This document shows positions 45,999 to 58,846 of a stretch of DNA of 64,000 nt, piece by piece. This stretch comes from Hyphodiscus hymeniophilus. Lineage: Eukaryota > Ascomycota > Leotiomycetes > Helotiales > Hyphodiscaceae. The notes under the pieces are model-generated. The model saw only the letters and a list, made by a program, of their open reading frames with translations, did not search any database and was not told the DNA's origin. Location of the stretch: contig VNKQ01000020.1 in assembly GCA_016508695.1 (NCBI GenBank), forward strand, positions 744,001-808,000, in the 5' to 3' direction. The position numbers and the translations under genes were made by a program. Position 1 is the stretch's first letter; each line of letters opens with the position of its first letter.

Positions 45999-47831
45999 AT
46001 GGCAAACAGGGCATCAACATATACACAGGTCTCTACCTCCAGCGATCATGAAAGACCGAAGAGCGCAGATAAAAAAGATTTGTGGTCTTCAATGCTGGAT
46101 GGAGTAGCCAGTGGGAAGAAATTGCCAGAGAAGAATATACTTGTCCTGGGTACGTCTTTTGAAGCTTTAATGGACGACTTAGCTGACCCATGAATTAGGT
46201 GGCACAACGGAATCCCAAAGGGAGTTCCTGGAAGCTCTCTCGGTCGATGATCCGAGGAAAACAGTAGAGCGACAGAATAGCAAGCAACCTCCTGTTGCAA
46301 ATAACTTTGCGTTGGGATATACGTACCACGATGTTTTGGATGCGGATCATGAAGGTATGCGTCCTTTGGAGGGAGCCTCTAAATAGGGTTGAGCTAATTG
46401 TGGACAGACATTCTGGCCCGGCTTTCACTCTACCTCCTTGCGGACCCATCACCCTCGTTTACACCTCTTCTACAACCCCTCCTGACCCCCCAGACCATCC
46501 CAAACACGCTCATTGTAATACTTCTTGACTGGTCGCAACCATGGTTTTGGCTCAGAGAACTACGAGATTGGATCAGGTTGCTACGGACTCTGCTTGTTTC
46601 GTTAGATGAAGAATGTAAGGAGAAAATGGAGGAAGTAATGATCAGTTGGCGGGACAGAGGGCGTGGCGGAAATGCCCTGGATGGAGGGGGTACAAGTAAC
46701 GCAGCTGATGGCGATGTCAGTTTGCCTTTGGGTCCTGGAGAATGGGAGGAGGCTTTAGGACTTCCATTATGTGTCGTTTGCCAGAACGTACGCTGCCCTC
46801 GATTTAGCCTGATGCTGTGTTACTGACAATGTCTCTAGTCCGACCGCATAGAGAACCTAGAGAGAGAGAGATCGTGGAAAGAAGAGGAATTTGATTTTGT
46901 CTTGCAGTTTTTACGGACGATTCTCCTGAAACGTAAGACCAACCCCCTACACCTAAATCTAGCTAACAACCATAGACGGCTCATCCCTCATCTACACAAT
47001 TCCCTCAGTCTCTTCGCCCTTGCAAAGCCTAATACACTCCTCGCTCGGCATCCACTCGCTTTTGAAACGACAGCCACTCAGACACAATGTCATAGACCGA
47101 GACAAGGTCGTTGTCCCACCCAACTGGGACTCATGGGGCAAAATCCGCGTTCTACGCGAAGGTTTCGACGTAGAAGTCGTGAATAAAGGCTGGTCTACTG
47201 ACATTGAAGAATCTCCAGAGCCCCTTACCAACAGGCATACTAGTGGCTCCTTGTCCAAAGAAGCCATGCCTGGAGGTGCTGTATCGACATACGAAGAAAG
47301 CATTCGCGATCCTAGCCTTGATGCACTCCACGCAGCAACAGTTCCTGATTCCAACGGCCTAAAACCTGAAGTAAGGAGCGAGGATCCCCAAACTTTCTTA
47401 GCCCAACAATTCGCGGAGCTGGAGAAACTCAGATCAGAAGCAAGTGGAATAGAAGGTGGTCGACAAGCTGGTGGTCGGCAGGTTTCTGCGAACATGGAAA
47501 TAAGTATTGATGGGGAGTCTGACGAGAGGGAGGGTCAGGTTAATGAGCATATTGGGCCTGTGCAATTCAATATGGGCGGCATTCAAGTAGATGCTGATGA
47601 TATGTTGCAGAGATTACGGGTACCTATCATCGTGGACATAAATATACTTAGGCTTCGCTGACTTGAAAATAGGATCGGCAAACATATCAGACTCCGGAAC
47701 CCACAACACCAGGCGGTGTCTCCTCTCCAGATGGTAAGCCGCAGAATGAAACTCTGGCCAATTTTTTCGCGAACCTCATGAAAAGAGGAGGAGACAGCGC
47801 TTCCAGTAGCCCCAGACCTGGAGCTTCATGA
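45999..47831 (+). CDS. Dynein light intermediate chain
   Basis: Subunit of cytoplasmic dynein that binds the heavy chain and cargo adaptors. Exons 45999-46149, 46199-46354, 46408-46787, 46839-46932, 46976-47619 and 47673-47831 fit in phase and give 527 residues. A Ras-like domain starts with NILVLGGTTESQREFLEAL (P-loop-like but degenerate, as in fungal members). Then ANNFALGYTYHDVLDADHEDILARLSLYLL, LIVILLDWSQPWFWLRELRDW and KVVVPPNWDSWGKIRVLREGFDVE follow. The C-terminal third is disordered and ends TLANFFANLMKRGGDSASSSP, the conserved adaptor-binding helix region. Confidence 0.88.
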
Positions 47832-48700
47832 TGCCTACCATGCGGATCCGAGAGAAGTTTAGCGTTGTTGAAAACGAGCCTTGTATTCGTGGCTAGGATT
47901 AAATAGTATGTTATGTGGGGAGAGATTGCACAATGGGTCTGTCCAGCTAGAAGAAATGGATTGAGCCAGCGGAAATGTTGTGTTTAAAGCTCTTGCATGA
48001 TACCCGGCGGATTGGTGTGATAGCTTAGTAGAGAATTTACAACGATACAATACGCGTTCCACCTCTTTAGCTTTAGAGTGGCCACTTTAAACTTGTTCAG
48101 TGACTGGAATTTGCAAAGCACCTGTTGCCACATCATACTGTCGAGGATGAAAGTGTATTTCGGCATGAATATTCAGACTCAGCACTGGACTGCATAATAA
48201 GAGCCTGCAAACCGATTGGCATGATCACAATAATAGAGGAATCATCAGATCTCTGGCGCTTGTATTTCCGTTCATGTATTCCCTGGACAGCGTGTTCTGC
48301 TTTCGCACTTGAGTTGGGACCAAGAGGTCTTGATTCAACGAATAAAGAATCAATCCGTAGTTAGCAATTCCTCAGATCCAAATATGCGATCTCAACATTG
48401 AAAGAAAGAATTCCTCTGTAAAATCAAGCACATGCGTGCAACGAAAATAGGAACATCACGCAGTGATTTCATTCTGAGCTTGGTAGATAGTAGTACAGCA
48501 GCTAATAAAGGAAACGAGTCCATTTGTGTGTTGTTGTCCGTGTAATCAAATTTCCTATCCCTTCAAGCATCCCGCATAACTCCGTAAGAAAGTTTCCTCC
48601 ACCAAGACAATCATCAATGCCATGCCCGTCAGAATTTAGCCGACAAAGCACTCCATTCCATACCAATGTCTGCTCTTCACCATTCATCCAAAGAATGATT
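47832..48700. other. Convergent intergenic region
   Basis: Between the ends of the dynein light intermediate chain gene and the minus-strand secretory protein gene. No supported gene. Confidence 0.45.
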
Positions 48701-49804
48701 TCAAGCAGAGGATTTCTCGTCGGCTGTGGCAACTTCGTAGGCTGGGGCTTCCTCATAAGTGGGTGGTGGACATTGAGGCTCCAGAAAAGCCTTTTCCTCG
48801 CCGTCCTCCACGACAACTTCCTGCACTCGATGATGTTGACCCCGCTGTCCACGGCGGAAGACGGCACGCCAGAGGAAGACAATAAGGTGACCAACGACCA
48901 TACCTACGAGACTTGTAGTAACTCCAACCACGACACCAATCATGATGGGAACGAAGACATGGAGGGCAATGCTTCGGAGGAAGCGAGCAAAGCCACCACT
49001 TCTGTGGTAATGTCTATGTGGCCGATGAGGACCATGCGGGCGAGGACGGCCGTGCCCATGTGGTCTAAGTCCCTGGCTTTGTTTTCCATGACCACCATGG
49101 CGATTCTTTCCAGCACAGCCCTTAATCTTCGAGAGCTTACCAGCGATTATGGCTCTCCATTTGCAAAGTATAGTTGTGCATTCTTTGCCCGAATCGATGG
49201 GCGCAGAAACTCTTGATGGTACAGCAATTATCTCCGTATCCCCAATCATCAACTTTCCGCTCGGGGTTTCGAGTAACTTAATTACAACAGCGGGGATTCT
49301 ATCGACAAATTTGTCTGCCACTTCGAGGACTTCGAGCTTGACGAGAATGAGATCAAGTTGTTCGTTGTTGGAGGTGTCAGAGGGGTGTGAAACCATTAAG
49401 GAGTAGCCTAGTTTGGGCGAGGCTGCGTATTGCCAGACTCCTCCAGGAGACTTGACAAGTTGGTCGGCGGTAAGAAGTCCCAAGGAGGTAGGAGATTCGG
49501 CGTCAATGGGATAGATCTGGATGTCGTTCATGAGGAGTCGGTCCTGCTCGTTGAGAGACAGGCTGAAGTTCAAGCGGAGGATATTCTCGACTTGAGCGGA
49601 GTGCATCTTACCCTCAAGATCAGTGATGGCGACCGGACATCCCGGACATGGTATCTCCACAGCTTGATCTTTGATAGAAACGGCATCTTCGAATGGAAGG
49701 ATGTTGATGATGTCGCTATCGGCTTCGGTGATGGTGGGTGGAAGTAAGAAGGCTTGGGCTTGAGCGACGGCTGCCAGAGTGGCTCCAAGCTGTGAGAAAC
49801 GCAT
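48701..49804 (-). CDS. Secretory single-pass membrane protein, DUF7728-like
   Basis: Intronless 367-residue protein. The signal peptide (MRFSQLGATLAAVAQAQAF) is followed by an ectodomain with a CPGCPVAI pair, a beta-rich region and a second Cys pair (CTTILC). A His/Arg/Gly-rich stretch (about 245-275, HGHGRPRPHGPHRPHRHYH) comes next. One membrane helix follows (VFVPIMIGVVVGVTTSLVGMVVG) and then a cytosolic tail with PPPTYEEAPAYE, a PPxY-type WW-ligase site. Proteins of this layout are common in ascomycetes and have no assigned function. The His-rich segment could bind metal, which is inference. Confidence 0.75.
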   Translation of the reverse strand: MRFSQLGATLAAVAQAQAFLLPPTITEADSDIINILPFEDAVSIKDQAVEIPCPGCPVAITDLEGKMHSAQVENILRLNFSLSLNEQDRLLMNDIQIYPIDAESPTSLGLLTADQLVKSPGGVWQYAASPKLGYSLMVSHPSDTSNNEQLDLILVKLEVLEVADKFVDRIPAVVIKLLETPSGKLMIGDTEIIAVPSRVSAPIDSGKECTTILCKWRAIIAGKLSKIKGCAGKNRHGGHGKQSQGLRPHGHGRPRPHGPHRPHRHYHRSGGFARFLRSIALHVFVPIMIGVVVGVTTSLVGMVVGHLIVFLWRAVFRRGQRGQHHRVQEVVVEDGEEKAFLEPQCPPPTYEEAPAYEVATADEKSSA

Positions 49805-50613
49805 GTTGTTTCAAGAATGGGTCAAATGCCCTTGAGTGCTGGTATGGGTGTGCAGTCTTTGTGAAAAGTGATGGAGACTCGAATGATGGCAATACTGTTT
49901 TTGATGTTGGTGCTGCTTCGTAGTCTCTAATAATGTTTCGTAGGAGTGGCGTGAATCAGCGGGATCTAGGATAAGAAACTCGTCTACAGAGTAATTGACG
50001 GTGTAGCGCTATAGAATCTGACCGGATGTACCGTGGTTACGGCAAGCTTTTGCAACCATTCACGCAGTCCTAATCTCTGCAAAGAAATGACGGTATTGTG
50101 CTTTTACGAAACGAGAGTTCACGATAATAGTCAAATTGGGTTCTTTCTTTGCTTGCTTTCACATTTGGCAACTGTTTACTGTTGGAAGATCATCTCTACA
50201 AATAACGTTTCCACTCTTCAGCAAATCCCTTCTCAGTTCGGCGCCTTTTGACCTGCCAGGAGCTTCATAGCACAGTGATCATCGGGCTACAGACGTCATT
50301 CTAGCACGCCTGGTGCGCCCTCAAAATCCAGTAAGCCTCGAAGGTAGGCAGCAACTTGAACAGCAGCTCCACCGTCTGTGTTGAGACAAAGCTCAACAAT
50401 CAATTTTCTTCCATTTCAGTCCCATTGCTTTTTTCACAAGACTTCAAATTCTCAGGGCAGATTCTTGCTCATACCTGTATCCAATCCGTCTCTATCTCTG
50501 CAGAGATTACTCTCCCTATCGTCGTCTTTCGAATTCTGCAGAAAAATCTCAGAGTCTGCAAGGACCCCTCACCTCATTCTAACTTCTTCGTCTTCACCTC
50601 CACATTCAAAAAA
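49805..50613. other. Divergent intergenic region
   Basis: Between the start of the minus-strand membrane protein gene and the SDR gene. The last 250 bp, pyrimidine-rich, look like a 5' leader. No separate gene. Confidence 0.45.
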
Positions 50614-51941
50614 ATGTTTCGATCCCAATTGATCCGACACGCAACTCGTGCGGTAAGAGCTTCCCAAGCTCCAATTGCAGCTCGTGCATTCCCTTCAATT
50701 GCTTCACAACGCCAGATTCACGTCAATATTCCTTTACAACGGGATGACAAGAAGGAAGAGGAGCATGAAGGTTCTTTTGCCCGTACCGATCCTACCGTAG
50801 AGGTCGAGTACCCAGAGGAAGGTGATCTCCCTTCTAGTGCGCCGGTACAAGGTAGAGGTGGTCTTCATTTCAAGCGCACATTAGCATCGTTCTCCCTCGA
50901 GGGAAAGGTTGGTGTCGTGACCGGAGGTGCTAGAGGTTTGGGCTTGGTGATGAGTCAAGCTATGGTTATTAGCGGAGCTGATGTTGCCATTGTCGATCTC
51001 AACAGTATGTCAATTGATCCTCGCTGACGGCGTCTACTAATTACTTCCAGAGGAAGAGGCGGCCATGCAAGCCGAGGAGCTTATAGCTTCATTCAAGAGG
51101 GAGAACCCAGGAGCCGACACGTGAGTCAACAAATTTGATGTCGAGTTAGTTGCAAGTAAACTGAACAACCGCAGATTCCCCAAAGTCACTGCACACTACG
51201 CAGATGTCTCAAATGAAGAATCCGTCCAAGCAGCCATCGCCGAGATAATCCAACAACACGGGAAAATCGACAACCTCGTAACCTCCGCCGGCTTCACCGA
51301 GAACTTCGAAGCAATCAACTACCCCCTCGACCGGATACGAAAGCTCTGGGGCGTCAATGTTGATGGTACATACCTGTTCGCTACAAACATTGCGAGGCAC
51401 TTGATGGAGCGGAAGGCACCGGGAAGCATGGTTTTCATTGGTAGTATGTCTGGAGCTATTGTCAATGTTCCTCAACCTCAGGCCCCTTACAATGCTGCGA
51501 AGGCCGCGGTGAGACATTTGGCGAGTAGTTTGGCAGTTGAGTGGGCTCATGCAGGGATTCGTGTCAATTGCATTTCGCCGGGTTATATGCTTACTGCTTT
51601 GTGAGTCACCGGTCGGTGCATTGGGAGTTGACTGACGGTGGGTATAGGACCAAGAAGATTCTCGATGATAACCCGGATCTCAAGAAGCAGTGGACTTCTC
51701 TCATTCCTCAGGGAAAGATGGGCAATCCGGAGGACCTTATGGGTGCAGTGACTTTCTTATCATCTGATGCTTCTGCCTATGTCACAGGAGCGTAAGTACA
51801 ATCTCTCTCTCATCCCTCGAGCACACACTTTTGGAGGACTTTGTTCCCTCGTAGAGGCTTAATTCTGTCTGCAATGCAATCAGAAGCTAATTCAGCGTCT
51901 TCAGTGATCTGCGAGTGGATGGAGGATACACAGTCACATAA
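50614..51941 (+). CDS. Mitochondria-targeted short-chain dehydrogenase (polyol/arabinitol type)
   Basis: NAD(P)-dependent oxidoreductase of the classical SDR family. Exons 50614-51004, 51051-51120, 51175-51600, 51648-51791 and 51905-51941 give 355 residues. A presequence rich in Arg and Ala (MFRSQLIRHATRAVRASQ) and a linker of about 80 residues precede the Rossmann domain. Key sites are TGGARGLG (cofactor), NLVTSAG, the active-site Ser in SMSGAIVN, and YNAAKAAV (catalytic Tyr-x3-Lys). The ending DLRVDGGYTVT is typical. Similarity in layout suggests an arabinitol, sorbose or mannitol dehydrogenase. The substrate is uncertain. Confidence 0.85.
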
Positions 51942-54150
51942 TCAGTTATGTGTTGGGTTCGGGTCGATACGGAGTTTGGATAGAAGTTTGTTTGAGTGTA
52001 CATAGATAATTTCGACGACTACGTCGTGGCGCGGCTGCGACTTTTATCAATCCAAAACTTGCCTCAGAAGAATCCCTTCCACAAGTTTTCCTACCATAAT
52101 AGAAGCTTTACGTTGACGATTTTTTCACAAAGAGCTTCAAGGTCCCCTGCTAGGTTGCTGCAAGCTACTGTTTTTAGACGGGTTGAATGTGGAAGTCAAG
52201 CTTGCGATATCTAGATCGCTCAACCTCTTTCAACCACATATTTAAATTTATGGTTGGGTCTGTTCTTCGATTCGAAGAAATCCCCGTCGTTCATGCTATA
52301 ATATTGGCTTGAAGCTTGGATTAGGATTGGTCTACGAGTCATCTTTATCTTGATTGTACCCATCTCTGAACATCTACATCTCCAAACACTACGTTGGCTC
52401 CAATTTGCGACTGGCAGAGGAATCGGAGCCTCGCTGGAACCGGACTCTGAGCTGCGACCACCTAGTGGCCATACTACATGAACGGTGAGCAGGAGCGAGG
52501 TGCAGACCCCATATCACGACGAAAACCAATCACAGACAATAATAGAGACAAACTGGCCTAGGAAACCAATGATGCCATTCCCGCTATATTCAAAGAGGTC
52601 AGAAGCTCGGGTTTCAAGACCTGAAAGTTGGACACCGTCCCGTCTTTGCAAATAGTTGCAATCCCCTCCGCATGGCCAAAACGTGGGCCGCCGGTGGGAC
52701 GTGGGGGCTTAGGGATGAAACGTTCTAGAAAGCTTATGGATCATTGGTGGAAGGAGGACCATATGACTGTTTGGCTGCGCGGTCTGATATCGCATTGTGA
52801 TACGAAGGTAGTGGGAGCTGAGAAATCAGCATGGGGCTGGAGATTCGGTGGAAGAAAAGGCTATCTCCTATCGCGAATTGCTGCATGTAATGGAATCTGG
52901 GCGGATCTGATACACTGTTTGTAAGTGAGCGTGGGTGGCAGTTTCATGGGTCAAGGCGATATGGATCTCCATTGACTGCATATCCGAATCCAGCGTTCAA
53001 GTCGTTGAGAGAAGAGAGCAAAAGGGAAGGAGGAGGAGGAGGAGGTGTGCTGATTCTCGAGCCTCTAACCGTGCCACAACTTCGCCGGACGTAAGCATGC
53101 TCGGGCTATTCGACACAATCTGGTCGAGTCTCGGCGTGTCACACGACGTGAGGTCAGCAGGCCGATAAGCTTCCAGCGGAATACATCCGGGAAGATTTGG
53201 GCGCAAACCAGGAAGAGCTGGCATTTCGCAATTCGGTTGGAAGGCCCATTCTGTGCGGTCCGTCCTTTCAGAGCCGACGACGAGCTTGTCCTGATGACCT
53301 CACAATCTCAAAGAAGGGCATGGTGTCAAGCGGTTCTTGACATTCCAGTACAGCCGAGCGATTGATTTGACGGCAAGGAGGCGGTCAACAGCGGTGAGGT
53401 GTCCAAGAATCCAACGAAGCTGAACGAAGGAGATCTAAAAAATAAAGCAAAAACTTGTAGCCCATACAGTATTCGTTGGCTGAAGCACGCACGTCGTACT
53501 GTATCATCGTATGCAAGCACGTTGGAGATCCGCAGCTGTGGCAGCCGGTTCGAGAGATGGATTGAGGAGGATGTCTCCCGCCTGGTTCTCTTTGCGTACC
53601 TCCGTACTGTACCTCGCTTGTCTTTGGGACCGTGGGCGCCGTCTGGTTACTCTCGAATACCTCCATGCGGGCTTCAGTTGCCAGGGGTTTGGCTATTGAG
53701 TGTGGACGCCCGCATCCAGGTCCAACGCTGTGAGGGCTGCTGGCACTACATTCGCGCAGGGGAGGTGAGGGACGATGAAGAGTCGCTTTCGTACTGTACA
53801 ACCGTAGTTGAACGACCACTCTCCATTGCTGGGAGACGAGCAAGCATGGGAATACTGGCATGTGAATGAGGACGAGAGCATAAGAGAAGAGTGACCCAGC
53901 CGCCATCTGAGCCATGGAATAATCGAGTAGTGTAACAATCCATTCGACATCCTACGCCTTGACTGATATCGATCGATATTATCTGGTGCCTCGTTGACCG
54001 CTCGGAGATATTGGATTCAAAGTCCTGACCCTTTATTCCAATCCAGCCTTCCAGGCCAGTCCAGGCCGAGCCAAGCCAATTCCCCCTGGGTAGGGTTGTC
54101 GGATCTGTCGTTCCTCGCCTCACTCAGCTTGGGGCCTTCGGTGCTTTTGG

Positions 54151-54195
54151 TTGCTTTGGTGCTCTTTGGTGCTCTTTGGAGCTCTTTGGAGCTCC
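54151..54195. repeat. 10-bp tandem repeat GCTCTTTGGT/A
   Basis: About four degenerate head-to-tail copies of GCTCTTTGGN. Confidence 0.8.
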
Positions 54196-54322
54196 GTGGC
54201 TCTGACTCTGCCCCTCCATTGAAATCCCGAGGCCCTGGATCCGTCGCGACAAACACCGCCACCACCCGATTTGCTGCATACCTATTACCTACCTACTGTA
54301 AAAGGTACCGTCCTGTTAACCA

Positions 54323-54341
54323 CCATCCATCCATCCATCCA
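54323..54341. repeat. (CCAT)n microsatellite
   Basis: Short run of four to five CCAT units. Confidence 0.8.
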
Positions 54342-54932
54342 TTCACCTCCACTTGGACCACGAGCACACCTCGTCAGCTGCCTTCTTTCTCCCCACTAAT
54401 CTATCCACTCAGTCCTTACTCCCAAGTAAGCCTGGTCCATCTTTTGCTTCTTCCCATTCCACATTAAGCAGCACTAATTTAATGGGTCAGTAATAGGAGG
54501 GAGAAACCCACCGACAACTGCGAGCTTCGTTCTTTCCCTGTCAGTCACCCAGATGCTCAGTCGCTCCCTCTACTCTCGCCCCTTCAAGACTTACAACATC
54601 CCCAAGATAGGATAAACGAATACTCTTGGTTCCCACGTTTACGATCGATACATACAAAAGCACCAATCTTCATTCCGGAGTTGGGAACGCCTTACCTTGA
54701 GCACAAAAGCTACCTGAGTTGATCAGGCCCGAACGAAAGTGTAACTCTTGTGAGTCCACGCGACAGCTCGAACCAGAGTCGTACACCAAGCGCCTACCTC
54801 TGGCCTCTACCAATAATATCCATGAAGACGAAATCTTCTGCCGAAAGGTTCCGGACGCAGCACTTCTAGGTAGGCTGGCCTACCAAGAAGAGCTGCATCA
54901 ATCATCGGTGGAGCTGTGGCTTTGCTACGAGG

Positions 54933-56562
54933 ATGGCGTTCATACTTCCGAAGGGAGTGTTCAAGAACGCCGCAAATGTTGAGGGCTCTATCGAGAGCGT
55001 TGCCACCCAGCCGCTAGATCTCGACGATATTGCCAAGTTCTGGAGAGGTAACTCTGGCACCTGCCGTCACAAAGTATGATCTAATCTTTGGCAGTGTATA
55101 CCACCACCAAGCGAAGGCTCCTCGATCCTACGGCTGAACGCTTGGAAAACTACTGGTGGCGCATATGGGGAAGTCGAAGACGAGAGTTGAACGGTGCAAC
55201 TATTGCAAGACTCTTCGCTCATATTTCGGACGGCAATAGCTTTGTACCACTCCGGGGGCCTGCGAATCGAGATGAAGGAACCCCGCCACTGGTATGAGGT
55301 GTCCGCTCGTATAAGGTCTCGTACTGAATTCGTACTTATAGGACAGAACCATTCGTCATGGACCAGGAGCCACCAGTGCCACTACTATCCACTCTCAAAG
55401 CCAAACCAGACCAAGCCCCACGTCTTCGTCCACGACATCTAAAATCCCGGCCCCAATGCCACATCCAATTCTGAAAAAGACGAGAGGACCATCTTCGACT
55501 GGACCACGACCGACAGCACGTTTCATTTCTCCACATGAGTCGGATGCTGAGACCGCAGCCACAACCAACTCGTCCAATCAGTCGAGCAGTCCGAACTCAC
55601 ACGTCGTTGTACAACCTCCTTCGCCAGATCCTCAAAATCCGAAATCAGACAAGAAGACGACCATTGCTGGTGGGGCGAAAAAGAAAGGCCGCATTGTTGC
55701 CTCTGTTTCGGCGAAGAAGCGGCCAGTGATTACTAGGCGCCAAAGTTCCCAGTCCTCAACTGAAAGTGCTGCCAAAGTGGAAGGGCAAAGTGTCAATCAA
55801 CCATCTACAGGGAAGACCCCGCCAACATTTTCGCAATCTTCATCTGGTAAAGGAAAGGCACCGTCAAGGCTTCAGGAGAACTTCTCAACCGAGCATTTGG
55901 CTACTCCTGCTCCCCGAGAACGTCCACCATCAAAGTCTGGAGATCCGAAACCTACATCATCAAGAAAGCCACATCCAAAAAATAGTGGTCTTAATAGATC
56001 CCCAGAAATGGCCGCCCAAGGACCCGGTCCTTCGTCCGGTTCGCGATCAGCTGACACCCAACGGCTTCCCGAAGCAGGAACTTCAGAGGGATTGCTCGAG
56101 TTGCGGCGGACAGTCATTGAGGAAAGCAATGAATGTGTGAAGAATAGCTCTATAAACTCTCCGCATCAAGTGTCCGACGAAAGGGAGGGTTCACGGGGCC
56201 GGCAGACATCACTGGCCACAATATCCGATAGCGTATATGACGCCGACATGACTGGAATTGGCCTAAAGAGTGCTGCCAGTATCGCTCCTACGCTTGCTGA
56301 TGCAACCGGACAGATTGATTTGGGTGACTCCACACCTCTAGTTGCACAAAGAACAGGCTCTCAAGGGAGGAACAAGGGAAAGGGAAGGGGTGCTCAAGAC
56401 ATGTTTGCGAAACGACCTTTACCTTTGGCTTCGAAGACTGCGGCTTCACCTATCCCGGACGGGTCAATATCGAAGAGCAAAAGTCAACTTACACTCCTTT
56501 TGCAGAAAGACCGAGACAGAACTGGCGAACAAAAGCCAACAGATGGGGGAAAAGAGGGTTGA
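54933..56562 (+). CDS. DUF1752-containing (nitrogen-regulation-like) protein
   Basis: Exons 54933-55047, 55095-55291 and 55342-56562 give 510 residues. The N-terminal LDLDDIAKFWRVYTTTKRRL...RLENYWWRIWGS segment is the DUF1752 motif, also found at the N-terminus of fungal GATA factors and of proteins tied to nitrogen and retrograde signalling. The rest is Ser/Pro/Lys-rich and probably disordered, with PHPILKKTRGPS, basic KKKGR stretches and many SP/TP sites, as in DUF3295-type proteins. No DNA-binding zinc finger is present, so this is not a GATA factor itself. The C-terminus is short compared with some relatives. Function is inferred only from the domain. Confidence 0.7.
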
Positions 56563-57434
56563 TAGAAATAAAGAGGCTTCGAGGTATCTTTCAGCCATTC
56601 AAACAAGGAATGATATGCAGTCTTCACGGATGCGATGTCGCAGGTACTGGATGAATGTATATAACGGGTGGACAGTATATTGCATTGCTTTGCAGCGTTT
56701 GATGCTTAGTCTGGCAAATGAGAGACGGCAAAAGTCAGTTTAGCGGGGTTTGTTTATCACTTCATGGCCTTTGCATTGGGAGGCGCACAGAGCTGGCTCC
56801 TGGGGGTTGGTCATATGGTACGGCTTTGCATTTCTATGGCGTTTTGCTTGATTAAGAAACGATGGAGATACGGCTTGGCAATTGTACATGTAAAGCAACA
56901 ACTCATATACATACAGAAACAACTACAGAAACAACTACAAAGAGCTGTCCCTGAGATGGCCCTAGATGTGCATGATAAAGTCCCAGCAAGTGCTGTTTTA
57001 AAAGTCCACCGAATGCTGGACGAAGCAATTGTACATTTCAGATATGTATTGCTAGTCTGCAATCCTAACAACATTTCCCAATGCCTCAAATATTGAGCGG
57101 TCAAAATACAATCTAATTTCTACGACTTGAAAAGCTCCAACAAACGCGGGATATTCAGCACGTGAGTTTAACTTCGTTCCTGCAGTAGCCCTCGAGAGCA
57201 TGAGTCCTGAATATCGCTTCTCGTACCTTCGGACAGGGCTCGCTAGTCGCGCGGCAGACCGGTCACTGTGGCTCTCATCCTCCAACACTTGGCAGCCAGG
57301 ATGGTGTTGGAGGCTTTGAACGAGCAGCCCAAAATACTAAGTCTCATTCCTTCTTTCTTCTTTGTTCTCTTTCCTTTCAATCAGCCAGACTCCCAACTTT
57401 GCGACGGCAACGAAAGACTAGAAAGTTTTGCACG
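56563..57434. other. Intergenic region
   Basis: Contains a Gln-rich open frame around 56764-57096, with a short CAACTACAGAAA repeat at about 56925-56940, but no supported gene. Confidence 0.4.
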
Positions 57435-58071
57435 ATGTTCTTCTTCCTCAATTTCCGGGAATCTCGCAATGGCACAATCGAGCCCGGCTTTATACCCTTC
57501 CACAACCCCACCGAATTCGATTCTGAACACCATTCGTTTCGTGAGTATATCACGAACTGGGATATCTCTCGTCAGGCATTGGTCCGGAGATTGGCTTGTA
57601 TTCTAGCTGTCTGCTTCCATGTTCCGATGAACCTCATCTCCGTTTTGAGCTATGTGGTTAGTCTTCAGATGTTCTTCGGCATTATTATTAGTGTCTTGAA
57701 TTTATTGTGCGTAGGCATTGCGATGTGGAAGTTAGATGTTATGTCAGGCCAGAAATTATTCTTCAACAAGACGTGAGTCTACGGTACTTTGCCATCCTGT
57801 TGCCCCATCTCCGTGCTCGCTGCTCTATTCCAAAGATATGAACCAACATCTGACGTACAGTAGTTACGATCGAACGCATTTCGACTATATTATTCTTGGG
57901 TCATTGATAGTATACGGCTCCTCGTTCGGCGTGTTTGTCTTTGCGCGCATGTGGTTGAGAGATTGGGTTTGGTTTTTCAGGATCGTGTGGCCGTGTTTGA
58001 TTGCAACGGACATTTTCACCTTTATGGCGGGGTGGATTGGTACTTGGAGGGATACCAGTATTACCCTCTAG
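57435..58071 (+). CDS. Small multi-pass membrane protein of unknown function
   Basis: Two exons (57435-57772 and 57861-58071) joined by a GTGAGT/ACAG intron in phase give 182 residues. The start MFFFLNFRES was chosen as the Met directly before the coherent frame. About four hydrophobic segments are seen, for example LACILAVCFHVPMNLISVL, FFGIIISVLNLLCVGIAM, IILGSLIVYGSSFGVFVF and IVWPCLIATDIFTFMAGW. No family is recognised, and no secretion signal is evident. Confidence 0.6.
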
Positions 58072-58846
58072 AGGATGACGTTATTTTGGGGAACCTGGGC
58101 CAAAGGTGTTCTGAATAGGGGACATTTGGAAAATGGATGACAATCTTGAAAGAGAGGACACGAGTTTGAAGCTGGATATGAGCCGCTGTCAAGGAAGGAA
58201 GCCCTCCATTTCGACGACCAGTATGGATTTGAGTAAGATGTGGCCAGTAAAACTTTGAATGACATCTGGAGGCACCAAAATTCAGCTTCTATGCATACTA
58301 TAAATGCCACACGGGGACATCCACATCGTTCTTCTTTCATCGCCTCTCGAAACATCAAGCTTCCTCAACCAATCCTCAACGCCATGGCATTCGGTTGTGT
58401 TTCACCTTGGAATATAGCTACTATATAGATTGACCTGACTTCAAGGTTATACTACCTGCTGCGAACTCAAATTAACTAAGCCATCAACATGTTTCTTTAG
58501 CGATTTATGACGCCTGAGCCGCGAAATCCGAATCGCTCGACAATATTGAGACAATCAAGTCTCATCAATTCCTTTCCCAAGCTAGAAGGTCCCCTCAGCG
58601 ATGTTGGGATGAGCCTACGTACTTCTCGTATATAAGACGTGTCGATACAGAAAGTTCCACCAAATTGAGCTTTGCCGATGTCGGACCAGCCCACTCTCCT
58701 CAGTCAATATATCAACCAAGTAGTAGGGGCATTTTTGCACTTTATCTTCCGTTTCTTTATTTCCAAACATCTCTTTACACTTTAAATATTGATATTGCTC
58801 CGTCCTGTAAGCCCTGTCAACTTTGTATGAACGAGATTTTGCCAGG
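58072..58846. other. Intergenic region
   Basis: No supported gene. The upstream part of the methyltransferase gene lies here. Confidence 0.45.

Larger units (their letters stand above)
51942..54932. other. Large gene-poor interval
   Basis: About 3 kb without a recognised gene. It holds a GAG/GGA purine run at 53021-53047, a 10-bp tandem repeat at 54151-54195 and a (CCAT)n repeat at 54323-54341. The last 600 bp are probably promoter and leader of the DUF1752 gene. Overlapping open frames of 60-176 codons around 52.6-54.4 kb lack motifs. Confidence 0.4.

Noticed and set aside
52628..54467. Several overlapping 60-176 codon frames on both strands
   Set aside because: Mutually overlapping, no motifs, low-complexity stretches and simple repeats; no gene supported.
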